The notes below the pieces were generated by a model, which saw nothing but the letters and a program-made list of their open reading frames with translations, was not told the DNA's origin and did no database searches. Position numbers and translations under genes: made by a program. 64,000 bases of DNA from Streptomyces lydicus (lineage in GTDB: Bacteria > Actinomycetota > Actinomycetes > Streptomycetales > Streptomycetaceae), in the NCBI RefSeq assembly GCF_004125265.1, contig NZ_RDTE01000003.1:7378001-7442000 (forward strand). Reading direction: 5' to 3'. Positions 41,154-48,524 of this stretch are shown one piece after another (within the stretch, counting starts at the first letter, position 1; each line of letters starts with the position of its first letter).

Positions 41154-41720
41154 ATGACGCTCGCGCAGCCCGAACCGGGCGGGCTGCTGCCCCAGCTGTC
41201 CACACCGCAGCGCGGCGGGCTCGCCACCACTGCGTGCATGGAGACCCTTCAGGTGGGCTATCTGCACGCGGTCGCCGCCGCCTCGGGATGTTCGCTGGCG
41301 CAGCCCTTCCCGGACAACGGAATCGACTGGCACGTCAGCCATGGCGCGCCCGGCCACACCGTCGACGACGAAGTCACCATCAAGGTGCAGCTCAAGTGCA
41401 CCTACCAGACCGCTCCCCGCCCGCCGGGGCCGACGTTCCCCTTCACGCTCGACAACGACCATCTGGTGAAGCTGGCCCGTACGCCCGTGTCCGTGCACAA
41501 GATCCTGGTCGTGATGCTGGTCCCGCGGACCCGGGAGGACTGGCTGCGGGCCTCCCACGACCGTCTCGCGCTGCGGCACTGCTGTTACTGGATCAACCTG
41601 GCCGGTCATCCGGTGACCGGCCGGCGCAGGACCACCGTGCGGATCCCGACCGCGCGGATCTTCGACGACCGAGCGCTCTGCGAGATCATGACGCGGGTCG
41701 GGGCGGGAGGGAGACCCTGA
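41154..41720 (+). CDS. DUF4365 protein, putative PD-(D/E)XK nuclease-fold
   Basis: 188 aa from ATG 41154 (an upstream in-frame start at 41091 would add 21 poorly conserved-looking residues). The core has FPDNGIDWHVSHG near residue 60 and VTIKVQLKCTYQ near 80. An acidic residue followed by a Q-x-K strand is the pattern of PD-(D/E)XK-like nucleases, and DUF4365 members are thought to belong there; this is inference. The later region (TPVSVHKILVVMLVP, DRLALRHCCYWINLAGHP, VRIPTARIFD) is typical of DUF4365. The stop overlaps the ATG of the next gene by one base, so the two act as a unit. Confidence 0.8.
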   Translation: MTLAQPEPGGLLPQLSTPQRGGLATTACMETLQVGYLHAVAAASGCSLAQPFPDNGIDWHVSHGAPGHTVDDEVTIKVQLKCTYQTAPRPPGPTFPFTLDNDHLVKLARTPVSVHKILVVMLVPRTREDWLRASHDRLALRHCCYWINLAGHPVTGRRRTTVRIPTARIFDDRALCEIMTRVGAGGRP

Positions 41721-42898
41721 TGTACCGGCCGACCGACGAATACGACGCACGGCTCCTGGATCCCGCACGGCTCGATCCGGCGGTGCTCGGCGCGCTGCTG
41801 GCCCGGCACGGCTGGCGGCGCAGGGGCGGGGCCGCGGGGCACTACGCCCGGTGGACACCGCCCGGCGGCGCGGCCGGCACCAGCCTGCTGGTGCCGCACG
41901 ACCGCCGCTTCCCCGACAGCGGGGAACTGCTCGCGGAGGCGCTGGCGGCGCTGGCGCAGAGCTCCGCTGCCTCCGCCCGTGAGGTGCTGGTGGGGCTCGC
42001 GGTGCCCAGTGACGAGGTGCGCTGGGAGCGCGAGGTGCCCGACGGCGGCTCGGGGGCCGCGTACTGGGTCGCCCAGGAGCAGCTGCGCGGTGCGGCCCGC
42101 TCGATGCTGATCGCCGGGGCGCTGGGAACGTACGGCCGGGCCGGCTACTACGGCGCCCGGCACAAGCGGCAGGCCGAGGGGTTCCTGGGCGAGGTGCTGG
42201 TCGGTCCGGCGGCGGCCGGGCGCCGGCTGACCGCGTTCGTCCCGGTGCGCGGCGGGCGCGGCGCGGTCGCCGGGCTGCAGCGGGCGCTGCACGCAGCCCG
42301 CGACGCCACCGACTACCAGCGGGCCACCGGCGGGATGGAGGCCTTCGACGCGGCCGTCGAGCTGGGGGTCTGCCATGAGCTGGTCCAGGCCCTGATCGCG
42401 CTGGTGCGGGACGCGGAGGGGGTGCGGATCGCGGTCGAGTGGTCGCCGGGGGCCGGTGCCCCGGCCGGCTGCCCGGCCCGTCCCGAGCCGGTGGAGTTCT
42501 CGCCCGGCGATCTGCCCGCGCTGCAGCTGGCGGCCCAGCGCTACGTACGCGACGAGCCGTCGCTGCCGGTGCGGGTGACCGGCGCGGTGATACGGCTGCG
42601 CAGGGAGCGTCCCGGCGGGCCCGGCACGGTGCGGCTGCGGGTGATCACCGGGGCGGACGTGGTGCAGGTGCGGGTCGCGCTGGGGGAGGAGGACTACCGC
42701 ATCGCCGGGCACGCGCACCTGGTGGGACTGCCCATCCGGGTGAGCGGCCGGCTGGAGAGCCGGGGCGGCTTCCGCCGGATCACCGGCGGCCGCGATGTCA
42801 CGCCCGTACAGGTCGACGAGGCGGAGCGGGACCGGCTGCTGAAGTCGCTCCAGGAAAACCTCGACTTCTTCGAGGAGGCGTGCGGCACCGAGGAATAG
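41720..42898 (+). CDS. Conserved protein of unknown function, partner of DUF4365
   Basis: 392 aa from ATG 41720 (TGATG overlap with the DUF4365 stop). I do not recognise a characterised family. The middle is helical and Ala/Gly-rich (AAYWVAQEQLRGAARSMLIAGALGTYGRAGYYGARHKRQAEGFL in two parts). The C-terminal third (PVRVTGAVIRLRRER, GTVRLRVITGADVVQVRVALGEEDY, AHLVGLPIRVSGRLESRGGFRRITGGRDVTPV split) looks like an OB-fold-type or beta-rich nucleic-acid-binding module. No membrane helix is seen. Tight coupling to a nuclease-like gene suggests a shared role in nucleic-acid processing. Confidence 0.75.
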   Translation: MYRPTDEYDARLLDPARLDPAVLGALLARHGWRRRGGAAGHYARWTPPGGAAGTSLLVPHDRRFPDSGELLAEALAALAQSSAASAREVLVGLAVPSDEVRWEREVPDGGSGAAYWVAQEQLRGAARSMLIAGALGTYGRAGYYGARHKRQAEGFLGEVLVGPAAAGRRLTAFVPVRGGRGAVAGLQRALHAARDATDYQRATGGMEAFDAAVELGVCHELVQALIALVRDAEGVRIAVEWSPGAGAPAGCPARPEPVEFSPGDLPALQLAAQRYVRDEPSLPVRVTGAVIRLRRERPGGPGTVRLRVITGADVVQVRVALGEEDYRIAGHAHLVGLPIRVSGRLESRGGFRRITGGRDVTPVQVDEAERDRLLKSLQENLDFFEEACGTEE

Positions 42899-42964
42899 CG
42901 GCGCGGGAGTGGCTTTCGGGCCGGGGGTGGTGAAACCGTTTCGCGGTCGGGTCCGGTGGCTCGG

Positions 42965-42970
42965 TACGAT
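42965..42970 (+). promoter_or_regulatory. Candidate -10 element for thrS
   Basis: TACGAT, a common Streptomyces -10 hexamer, lies about 50 nt before thrS. The matching -35 is weak. No T-box leader is visible in the short gap. Confidence 0.35.
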
Positions 42971-43022
42971 TCGGCTGCGCAGCAATCGCTGTCGCGCAAG
43001 AGACATGAGTCAGGAGAGACCG

Positions 43023-45002
43023 GTGTCAGACGTCCGTGTGACCATCCAACGCGATTCCGAGCGGGATGAACGCGTGGTGACCACGGGCACGACGGCCGCC
43101 GACCTCTTCCAGGGTGAGCGCAGCGTCGTGGCCGCGCGGGTCGCCGGAGAGCTGAAGGACCTGGCGTACGAGGTCGCCGACGGTGACGCGGTCGAGCCCG
43201 TGGAGATCTCCTCCGAGGACGGTCTGAACATCCTGCGGCACTCCACCGCGCATGTGATGGCCCAGGCCGTGCAGGAGCTGTTCCCGGAGGCGAAGCTCGG
43301 CATCGGCCCGCCGGTCAAGGACGGCTTCTACTACGACTTCGACGTCGAGACCCCGTTCCACCCCGACGATCTCAAGCGCATCGAGAAGAAGATGCAGGAG
43401 ATCCAGAAGCGCGGGCAGAAGTTCGCGCGCCGGGCGGTCAGCGATGACGCCGCGCGCGAGGAGCTGGCCGACGAGCCGTACAAGCTCGAGCTGATCGGGA
43501 TCAAGGGCTCGGCCGCGGAGGCCGCCGAGGGGGCCTCCGCCGAGGTGGGCGCCGGCGAGCTGACCATCTACGACAACCTCGACGCCAAGACCGGCGAGCT
43601 GTGCTGGAAGGACCTGTGCCGCGGTCCGCACCTCCCCAGCACCCGTGCCATCCCGGCGTTCAAGCTGATGCGCTCGGCCGCCGCCTACTGGCGCGGCAGC
43701 GAGAAGAACAAGCAGCTGCAGCGGATCTACGGCACCGCCTGGCCGACCAAGGACGAGCTCAAGGCGCATCTGGAGTTCCTGGCCGAGGCCGAGAAGCGCG
43801 ACCACCGCAAGCTCGGTGCCGAGCTCGACCTGTTCTCCGTGCCCGAGGACATCGGCTCGGGCCTGGCGGTCTTCCACCCCAAGGGCGGCATCATCCGCCG
43901 GGTCATGGAGGACTACTCCCGCCGGCGGCACGAGGAGTCGGGGTACGAGTTCGTCTACACCCCGCACGCCACCAAGGGGAAGCTGTTCGAGAAGTCGGGC
44001 CACCTGGACTGGTACGCCGACGGCATGTACCCGCCCATGCAGCTCGACGAGGGCGTGGACTACTACCTCAAGCCCATGAACTGCCCGATGCACAACCTGA
44101 TCTTCGATGCGCGCGGCCGCTCGTACCGTGAACTGCCGCTGCGTCTCTTCGAGTTCGGGACCGTGTACCGCTACGAGAAGTCGGGCGTGGTGCACGGCCT
44201 GACCCGCGCCCGCGGCTTCACCCAGGACGACGCGCACATCTACTGCACCAAGGAGCAGATGGCGGACGAGCTGGACGCCACGCTCACCTTCGTCCTCGAC
44301 CTGCTGCGCGACTACGGTCTGACCGACTTCTACCTGGAGCTGTCCACCAAGGACCCGGAGAAGTTCGTCGGCTCGGACGAGGCGTGGGAGGAGGCCACCG
44401 AGACGCTGCGGAAGGTGGCCGAGAAGCAGGGGCTGCCGCTGGTCCCGGACCCGGGCGGCGCCGCGTTCTACGGCCCGAAGATCTCGGTGCAGACCAAGGA
44501 CGCCATCGGCCGGACCTGGCAGATGTCGACCGTCCAGCTGGACTTCAACCTTCCGGAGCGCTTCGACCTGGAGTACACCGCGGCCGACGGCAGCAAGCAG
44601 CGTCCGGTGATGATCCACCGCGCGCTGTTCGGCTCCATCGAGCGGTTCTTCGCGGTGCTGCTGGAGCACTACGCGGGTGCGTTCCCGGCGTGGCTGGCGC
44701 CGGTCCAGGCGACCGGGATCCCGATCGGCGACGCCCACGTCCCGTATCTGCAGGACTTCGCCGCGCAGGCCAAGGCCAAGGGCCTGCGGATCGAGGTGGA
44801 CTCCTCGTCGGACCGGATGCAGAAGAAGATCAGGAACGCGCAGAAGGCCAAGGTCCCGTTCATGATCATCGCTGGTGACGAGGACGTCGCCAACGGCGCG
44901 GTCTCCTTCCGCTACCGCGACGGGACGCAGAAGAACGGCATCCCGCGCGAGGAGGCGATCGCCGAGATCCTCGACGTCGTGGAGCGCCGCGTCCAGGTGT
45001 GA
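43023..45002 (+). CDS. thrS: Threonyl-tRNA synthetase
   Basis: 659 aa from GTG 43023 (AGGAGA five bases upstream; ATG 43005 is in frame but lacks a ribosome binding site). Domains in order: TGS (about 1-62), editing-type second domain with HSTAHVMAQAVQELFP and the zinc-like KDLCRGPHLPSTR, class-II catalytic core with MNCPMHNLIF (zinc Cys), YRYEKSGVVHGLTRARGFTQDDAHIYC in two parts, and HRALFGSIERFFAVLLEHYAG, then a C-terminal anticodon-binding domain (VQATGIPIGDAHVPYLQDFA). It charges tRNA-Thr. Residues 158-185 carry an Ala/Glu-rich insertion. A hairpin terminator follows. Confidence 0.97.
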   Translation: MSDVRVTIQRDSERDERVVTTGTTAADLFQGERSVVAARVAGELKDLAYEVADGDAVEPVEISSEDGLNILRHSTAHVMAQAVQELFPEAKLGIGPPVKDGFYYDFDVETPFHPDDLKRIEKKMQEIQKRGQKFARRAVSDDAAREELADEPYKLELIGIKGSAAEAAEGASAEVGAGELTIYDNLDAKTGELCWKDLCRGPHLPSTRAIPAFKLMRSAAAYWRGSEKNKQLQRIYGTAWPTKDELKAHLEFLAEAEKRDHRKLGAELDLFSVPEDIGSGLAVFHPKGGIIRRVMEDYSRRRHEESGYEFVYTPHATKGKLFEKSGHLDWYADGMYPPMQLDEGVDYYLKPMNCPMHNLIFDARGRSYRELPLRLFEFGTVYRYEKSGVVHGLTRARGFTQDDAHIYCTKEQMADELDATLTFVLDLLRDYGLTDFYLELSTKDPEKFVGSDEAWEEATETLRKVAEKQGLPLVPDPGGAAFYGPKISVQTKDAIGRTWQMSTVQLDFNLPERFDLEYTAADGSKQRPVMIHRALFGSIERFFAVLLEHYAGAFPAWLAPVQATGIPIGDAHVPYLQDFAAQAKAKGLRIEVDSSSDRMQKKIRNAQKAKVPFMIIAGDEDVANGAVSFRYRDGTQKNGIPREEAIAEILDVVERRVQV

Positions 45003-45020
45003 CACGTGCCTGAGCACCGG

Positions 45021-45054
45021 GCCCCGGAGAGCGACCCGCTCTCCGGGGCTCCGT
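45021..45054 (+). terminator. Terminator of thrS
   Basis: GCCCCGGAGAGCG (45021-45033) pairs perfectly with 45037-45049 around a three-base loop, 18 nt after the thrS stop. Confidence 0.8.
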
Positions 45055-45121
45055 CATGTCCCGCCGCCGGGTTCATGTCCCGCCGCCGGTTCAGGCCTCG
45101 CCGCCGGTTCAGGCCTCGCCG
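45055..45121. repeat. Four 18-bp tandem units over the 3' end of the ion-channel gene
   Basis: Successive units read CATGTCCCGCCGCCGGGTT, CATGTCCCGCCGCCGGTT, CAGGCCTCGCCGCCGGTT and CAGGCCTCGCCGTCCTG. On the minus strand the 18-bp period keeps frame, so the ion-channel stop TGA (45111-45109) recurs as TGA in each copy. The array looks like a duplication of the gene's end. Confidence 0.75.
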
Positions 45122-45750
45122 TCCTGCCGGAAGCGGCGCAGCAGCCAGGAGGAGAAGGAGCCCACCACCGCCCCGACCAGCGCCACCCCGACGAACATCA
45201 GCGCCACCGCGACCACCCGGCCGCGCGGGGTGACCGGCGTGGCGTCGCCGTACCCCGTGGTCGTCAGCGTCGAGCTGGCCCACCACACCGCGTCGCCGAA
45301 GGTGTGGATGTTCGCGCCAGGGGCCGTGCGCTCGTCGTGGTAGACGGCCAGGCTGGCCGCGAAGCCCAGCAGCAGCGAGGTGAGCCCGGTGTACGCCATC
45401 ACCCGCGATTCGAGGACGAGCCGTGGATGGTTCCGGCGCCGCCGCATCCGCTCGTGCATGTCGACGATCCGCAGCGGCCGCAGCAGGGGCAGCGCAGTCA
45501 CGATCAGGTCCAGCCAGCGGGTGCGCAGGAAGCGCCGCCGGTCGTTGCTGAGCGCCAGCCGCGCCAGATATTCGACGACGAAGACGGTCCAGGTGGCGAC
45601 GGTGACCACCTCCCACCAGGTCTGCCAGCCGGGGGAGAGGCCGGGGACCAGGACCCGGACCGCGTACGACGTGAGGAAGAGGAGGGAGGCGGCAAGGAGA
45701 TAGGGCTGGGCGGTTCGTTCCCAGGTCCACAGCCGCTGTTCCCTGTCCAC
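45109..45750 (-). CDS. Potassium-channel-family protein
   Basis: 213 aa from GTG 45750. Hydrophobic segments in order: LLAASLLFLTSYAVRVL, WEVVTVATWTVFVVEYLARL, WLDLIVTALPLLRPLRIV (a short S3/S4-like segment with Arg), YTGLTSLLLGFAASLAVY, the pore with STLTTTGYGDATPVT (selectivity filter TTGYGD, near residue 160) and VALMFVGVALVGAVVGSFSSWLL. This is a truncated six-helix voltage-gated-like layout. It likely conducts K+ across the membrane. An alternative start at ATG 45804 would add 18 residues. It is divergent from the HIT gene. Confidence 0.88.
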   Translation of the reverse strand: MDREQRLWTWERTAQPYLLAASLLFLTSYAVRVLVPGLSPGWQTWWEVVTVATWTVFVVEYLARLALSNDRRRFLRTRWLDLIVTALPLLRPLRIVDMHERMRRRRNHPRLVLESRVMAYTGLTSLLLGFAASLAVYHDERTAPGANIHTFGDAVWWASSTLTTTGYGDATPVTPRGRVVAVALMFVGVALVGAVVGSFSSWLLRRFRQDGEA

Positions 45751-45816
45751 CGGCCCAGCATCGCGGAGCGGACCGCGGTGTGTGCCCCAACGACACGGCG
45801 CCAATGGGCGAAGCCA

Positions 45817-45830
45817 TATGCTGGCCCGTA
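45817..45830 (+). promoter_or_regulatory. -10 element of a probable leaderless HIT transcript
   Basis: TATGCT (45817-45822) ends 7 nt before ATG 45830, and no Shine-Dalgarno sequence separates them. Confidence 0.45.
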
Positions 45831-46375
45831 TGACAAGCGAGCCGGAGCAGCAGATCGGAGTCGGGACGCAGGACGCTTTCCAGCGTCTGTGGACGCCCCA
45901 CCGGATGGCTTACATCCAGGGCGAGAACAAACCGACCGGCCCGGGGGCGGGCGACGGCTGTCCGTTCTGCGCGATCCCCGCGAAGTCGGACGAGGACGGC
46001 CTGGTGATCGCGCGCGGCGAGTATGTCTATGCGGTGCTGAATCTCTACCCGTACAACGGCGGTCACCTCATGATCGTCCCGTTCCGGCATGTCGCCGACT
46101 ACACGGAGCTGGACGGACCGGAGACCGCGGAGCTGGCCGAGCTGACGAAGCGGGCGATGACCGCGCTGCGCACCGCCTCCGGGGCGCACGGCTTCAACAT
46201 CGGGATGAACCAGGGCACCGTCGCCGGTGCCGGGATCGCGGCCCATCTCCATCAGCATGTCGTCCCGCGCTGGGGCGGTGACACCAACTTCATGCCGGTG
46301 GTCGGTCACACCAAGGTGCTGCCCCAACTCCTCGCCGACACCCGGGCGATGCTCGCGGACGCCTGGCCCGCCTGA
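45830..46375 (+). CDS. HIT-family hydrolase (Ap4A-type)
   Basis: 181 aa. The catalytic His triad is in AGAGIAAHLHQHVVPRW (H-x-H-x-H, near residue 143). It also has CPFCAIP near residue 45 (possible zinc-binding), LNLYPYNGGHLMIVPFRHV and FNIGMNQG. HIT enzymes hydrolyse nucleotide-phosphate bonds such as Ap4A. In many actinobacteria this gene lies just upstream of pgsA; here about 6.5 kb of other genes separate it from pgsA. ATG 45830 is used because a -10-like TATGCT ends 7 nt before it. Confidence 0.9.
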   Translation: MTSEPEQQIGVGTQDAFQRLWTPHRMAYIQGENKPTGPGAGDGCPFCAIPAKSDEDGLVIARGEYVYAVLNLYPYNGGHLMIVPFRHVADYTELDGPETAELAELTKRAMTALRTASGAHGFNIGMNQGTVAGAGIAAHLHQHVVPRWGGDTNFMPVVGHTKVLPQLLADTRAMLADAWPA

Positions 46376-46443
46376 GGCCCGCCCGGCCTCGCCCGGGGCC
46401 GGTTCCGAGGCGACACGCGCCCGGGTGAATCGGGCATATCTCC

Positions 46444-46470
46444 CTAATTCGGATTAGTTGCCTCTCTAAT
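46444..46470 (+). promoter_or_regulatory. Promoter with CTAAT/ATTAG palindrome
   Basis: CTAAT-TCGG-ATTAG (46444-46457) is an AT-rich palindrome in the spacer region of a promoter whose -10 is probably TCTAAT (46465-46470), which repeats the CTAAT half-site. The -10 ends 6 nt before GTG 46477. It is a likely operator, with an unknown regulator. Confidence 0.45.
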
Positions 46471-46476
46471 GGGGTG

Positions 46477-47289
46477 GTGACTTCCCTAGATCGCCGCTCC
46501 GTGCTGCGCGCGGCCGCCTCGGCCGTGGCCGCCGGCGCACTGGTGCCGGGCTGCGACCCGCACCGGGACGACGACTCCGGTGCCGTACCGTCCGGCACGC
46601 CGAGCCCCTCCGGTGCGGGCGCTTCCGGGGCGGGTCATGCGCCACCCGCCCGGGCCCGCACCGCCCGCCCGCCGACCCGGGTACCCGGCCTGCCCGTACA
46701 GATCGCGCACGGGCCGAGGAACGGCCGTGCGGTCGCGCTGACCTTCCACGGCAGGGGCGATCCCAAGAGGGCGACCGCCCTGCTCGGCGAGGCCGAGCGG
46801 GCCGGCGCCCGCGTCACCGTGCTCGCCGTCGGCGACTGGCTCGACGAGCAGCCCGCGATGGCCCGCCGGATCCTCGACGGCGGCCATGAGCTGGGCAACC
46901 ACACCATGCACCACCGCAATATCTGCGCCCTGCCGGCCGCGGACGCCTACGCCGAGATCACCCGCTGCGCCGACCGGCTGCGCGCCCTCACCGGGACCAT
47001 CGGCAGCTGGTTCCGCCCCTCGCAGGCCCAGCGGGCCACGGACCTGGTGACCGGGCTGGCCCGCAAGGCCGGCTATCCGCACGTCCTCTCCTACGACGTG
47101 GACTCCCTCGACGCGAACGACCCCGGGGCGCCGGCCGTCCGGCGCACGGTCCTGGACGCGGTCGGGCCGGGCTCGATCGTGAGCCTCCACCTCGGGCACG
47201 CCGGCACGGTGGCGGCGCTGCCCCCGATCCTCGACGGCCTCCGCCGACGCGGTCTGCGCGCGGTGACGACAACGGAGCTGGTGACCTGA
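46477..47289 (+). CDS. Exported polysaccharide deacetylase-like protein with degenerate active site
   Basis: 270 aa from GTG 46477 (GTG 46474 is the alternative). A Tat-type lipoprotein signal (DRRSVLRAAASAVAAGALVPGC) anchors it outside. The NodB fold is clear: AVALTFHGRGDPKRATALL, VTVLAVGDWLDE, GHELGNHTMHHRNI (H-T-x-x-H metal motif), FRPSQ, SIVSLHLGHAGTVAALP. The usual TFDDG, which holds the catalytic Asp, is TFHGRG, so deacetylase activity may be lost or altered. The stop overlaps the ATG of the beta-propeller gene (TGATG), so they are coupled. Confidence 0.82.
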   Translation: MTSLDRRSVLRAAASAVAAGALVPGCDPHRDDDSGAVPSGTPSPSGAGASGAGHAPPARARTARPPTRVPGLPVQIAHGPRNGRAVALTFHGRGDPKRATALLGEAERAGARVTVLAVGDWLDEQPAMARRILDGGHELGNHTMHHRNICALPAADAYAEITRCADRLRALTGTIGSWFRPSQAQRATDLVTGLARKAGYPHVLSYDVDSLDANDPGAPAVRRTVLDAVGPGSIVSLHLGHAGTVAALPPILDGLRRRGLRAVTTTELVT

Positions 47290-48497
47290 TGGCTGATCGG
47301 AAGCGTACCCACGACCGTCCCCGTCCCCGTCCGCGCGCGCGTCACCGGGCCGCACTGCTCGCCGTCGCCTGCGCGCTGACGGCGGCGGGCTGCGGCGGCG
47401 GCAAGGCCGCGCCCTCCGCGCCCGAGCAGCGGCCGGTCGAACGCGCACCGCTCAAGGCCGGCAGGAACGACCTGCCCGGGATGCCGCCGCTGCTGGACGA
47501 GCACGACCTCTACGCGGCGGACCGGCCGGGCAAGCTGGCGCCGCAGGTCAGGAACTTCCCCTCGCGGATCTATGTCCCCAACACCGGCTCCGACACGGTC
47601 AGCGTCATCGACCCGAAGACCTACAAGGTCATCGAGACCATTCCGGTGGGCGTACAGCCGCAGCACGTCGTGCCCTCCTGGGACCTGAAGACGCTCTGGG
47701 TCAACAACAACCGGGGCCACGACCTGACCCCCATCGACCCCGCCACCGGCAAGGCCGGCAAGCCCGTCAAGGTCCACGACCCGTACAACCTCTACTTCAC
47801 GCCCAACGGGAAGTACGCCGTCGTGATGGCCTCGATGGACCGGCAGTTGGTCTTCCGCGACCCGCACACCATGGAGGTCCGCAAGACGCTGCCGGTCAGC
47901 TGCGGGGGCGTCAACCACGCCGACTTCTCGCCCGACGGGCGGTACTTCGTCGTCTCCTGCGAGTTCTCCGGTGAACTGCTCAAGGTCGACACCGAGAAGA
48001 TGAAGGTGATCGGCCAGCAGAAGCTGCCGTTCGAGGGGGCGATGCCGCAGGACGTGAAGATCGCCCCGGACGGCAGGACCTGGTACATCGCCGACATGAT
48101 GGCCGACGGCATCTGGATCCTCAACGGCGACACCTTCGCACAGCCCAAGCTCATGCCGACCGGCAAGGGCGCCCACGGCCTCTACGTCAGCCGCGACTCG
48201 CGCTACCTGTACGTCTCCAACCGCGGCGAAGGCTCCGTCTCCCGGCTCGACTTCAAGACCGGCGCCCTCATCGGCAAATGGCACATCCGCGGCGGCGGCA
48301 GCCCCGACATGGGCGGCCTGTCCACCGACGGCAAGGTCCTGTGGCTGTCCGGCCGCTACAACTCCGAGGTCTATGCGCTGGACACCCGTACCGGCAAGAC
48401 CCTGGCCAAGATCCCCGTCGGCCAGGGCCCGCACGGGCTGGCGGTCTACCCGCAGCCGGGGCGGTACTCCCTGGGGCACACGGGCATCTTCCGCTAG
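47289..48497 (+). CDS. YncE-like beta-propeller lipoprotein
   Basis: 402 aa. A lipoprotein signal follows a long Arg/Pro-rich start (AALLAVACALTAAGC, lipid Cys near residue 36). The rest has seven-bladed propeller repeats of the YVTN type: RIYVPNTGSDTVSVIDPKTYKVIETIPVG, TLWVNNNRGHDLTPIDP, YLYVSNRGEGSVSRLDFKTG, LWLSGRYNSEVYALDTRTGKTLAKIPVG (each read separately). Such propellers bind ligands or proteins at the cell surface; no activity is known. Its ATG overlaps the stop of the deacetylase-like gene, so the two exported proteins probably work together. Confidence 0.88.
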   Translation: MADRKRTHDRPRPRPRARHRAALLAVACALTAAGCGGGKAAPSAPEQRPVERAPLKAGRNDLPGMPPLLDEHDLYAADRPGKLAPQVRNFPSRIYVPNTGSDTVSVIDPKTYKVIETIPVGVQPQHVVPSWDLKTLWVNNNRGHDLTPIDPATGKAGKPVKVHDPYNLYFTPNGKYAVVMASMDRQLVFRDPHTMEVRKTLPVSCGGVNHADFSPDGRYFVVSCEFSGELLKVDTEKMKVIGQQKLPFEGAMPQDVKIAPDGRTWYIADMMADGIWILNGDTFAQPKLMPTGKGAHGLYVSRDSRYLYVSNRGEGSVSRLDFKTGALIGKWHIRGGGSPDMGGLSTDGKVLWLSGRYNSEVYALDTRTGKTLAKIPVGQGPHGLAVYPQPGRYSLGHTGIFR

Positions 48498-48524
48498 GGG
48501 AGACGCCCGCAGACACCCTCAGGG

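Noticed and set aside
45109..45804. Upstream ATG (45804) as the start of the ion-channel gene
   Set aside because: The added residues (MAPCRWGTHRGP) look non-coding and would overlap the promoter region of the divergent HIT gene; GTG 45750 is preferred.
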